Source: Phyllobacteriaceae bacterium (lineage in GTDB: Bacteria; Pseudomonadota; Alphaproteobacteria; Rhizobiales; Rhizobiaceae). Taken from it: 5,539 bases of DNA. Position 1 is the stretch's first letter. Every line of letters begins with the position of its first letter. Position numbers and translations under genes: made by a program. Below are positions 5,432-5,539 of this stretch, piece by piece. The notes beneath the pieces were generated by a model that had not been told where the DNA came from, did no database searches, and worked only from the letters and a program-made list of their open reading frames with translations. The stretch is from positions 1 to 5,539 of the forward strand of contig JAHEGF010000228.1 in the NCBI GenBank assembly GCA_024645155.1, in the 5' to 3' direction.

Positions 5432-5539
5432 GGTCCGCTGCCCCGGTTCATCATCACGCGCAACACGATCGATGCCATTGCGGTATTTGCCAATGCCATC
5501 AGGACGAGCGCCGAGAAAAGGTAACGTCCTACGGGATCG
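5428..5539 (-). CDS. C-terminal end of a probable membrane protein; start lies beyond the right edge
   Basis: On the minus strand one frame reads 36 codons, DPVGRYLF...VLRVMMNRGSGP, then TAG at 5430-5428. The stretch FSALVLMALANTAMASIVL is hydrophobic enough for a transmembrane helix, followed by a short Arg-containing tail, as in the last helix of an inner-membrane protein. This frame has about 69% G/C at third codon positions, against about 44% in the competing open minus-strand frame, which supports it. The family cannot be named from so little. The stop codon is part of the IS target duplication, so the product should be unchanged by the insertion. A short plus-strand frame also crosses here, so the gene call is moderate. 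Confidence 0.5.
   Translation of the reverse strand, partial: DPVGRYLFSALVLMALANTAMASIVLRVMMNRGSGP

Noticed and set aside
5429..5539. Alternative minus-strand frame (ending GQRTLGVNSR inside the IS) and a plus-strand frame at the right edge
   Set aside because: The alternative minus-strand frame has only about 44% G/C at third positions, against about 69% in the hydrophobic frame, and reads into the IS end; the plus-strand frame is short and featureless.
1..5539. CRISPR array, tRNA or rRNA gene, phage or defence system
   Set aside because: No spaced direct-repeat array, no tRNA cloverleaf or rRNA segment recognised, and every substantial gene belongs to a known housekeeping, heat-shock or IS family.

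Overview
The window looks like chromosomal DNA of an alphaproteobacterium, most likely from the Hyphomicrobiales (rhizobia/Brucella-like). This rests on the look of the GltB, threonine aldolase and Hsp20 proteins, on an alphaproteobacterial-type heat-shock (RpoH) promoter, and on a ROSE-type RNA thermometer in front of hsp20. Base composition is moderately GC-rich, apart from an AT-rich intergenic stretch at about 2100-2345. The genus cannot be fixed from this sequence.

Layout, left to right. (1) 1-1821, minus strand: the first 607 codons of gltB, the large subunit of NADPH-dependent glutamate synthase. It runs off the left edge and covers the propeptide, the whole glutamine amidotransferase domain and the start of the central domain. 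(2) 1822-2346: a roughly 525-base divergent intergenic region holding a strong gltB ribosome-binding site and a 7-bp dyad of unknown role. (3) 2347-3393, plus strand: a complete low-specificity L-threonine aldolase gene. (4) 3394-3491: a convergent gap with a 10-bp-stem hairpin whose T-tract serves the minus strand, that is, the end of hsp20. (5) 3492-3956, minus strand: a complete small heat-shock protein gene (alpha-crystallin/IbpA class). About 100 bases of leader fold like a ROSE thermosensor below a CTTG-N18-CCTAAAT RpoH promoter. An array of ATGAACG repeats, including a GAAC-N7-GAAC pair, lies just upstream of that promoter. (6) 4149-4386: a non-coding stretch with a long hairpin followed by a short T-run. 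(7) 4391-5427: a complete IS481-family insertion sequence of about 1.04 kb, with one intact DDE transposase, imperfect terminal inverted repeats and CTAG target duplications. (8) 5428-5539, minus strand: probably the last 36 codons of a membrane protein gene. Its TAG stop codon lies inside the duplicated CTAG, so the IS appears to have landed on the stop codon without breaking the reading frame.

The genes do not form one pathway. GltB (ammonia assimilation) and threonine aldolase (threonine to glycine plus acetaldehyde) are both amino-acid enzymes read from a shared intergenic region. The hsp20 unit is a self-contained heat-shock module with predicted control at transcription (RpoH) and translation (RNA thermometer). 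The IS is an accessory insertion upstream of it. I see no CRISPR array, tRNA, rRNA, phage or defence system. The most informative parts are the hsp20 control region and the IS insertion at a stop codon.
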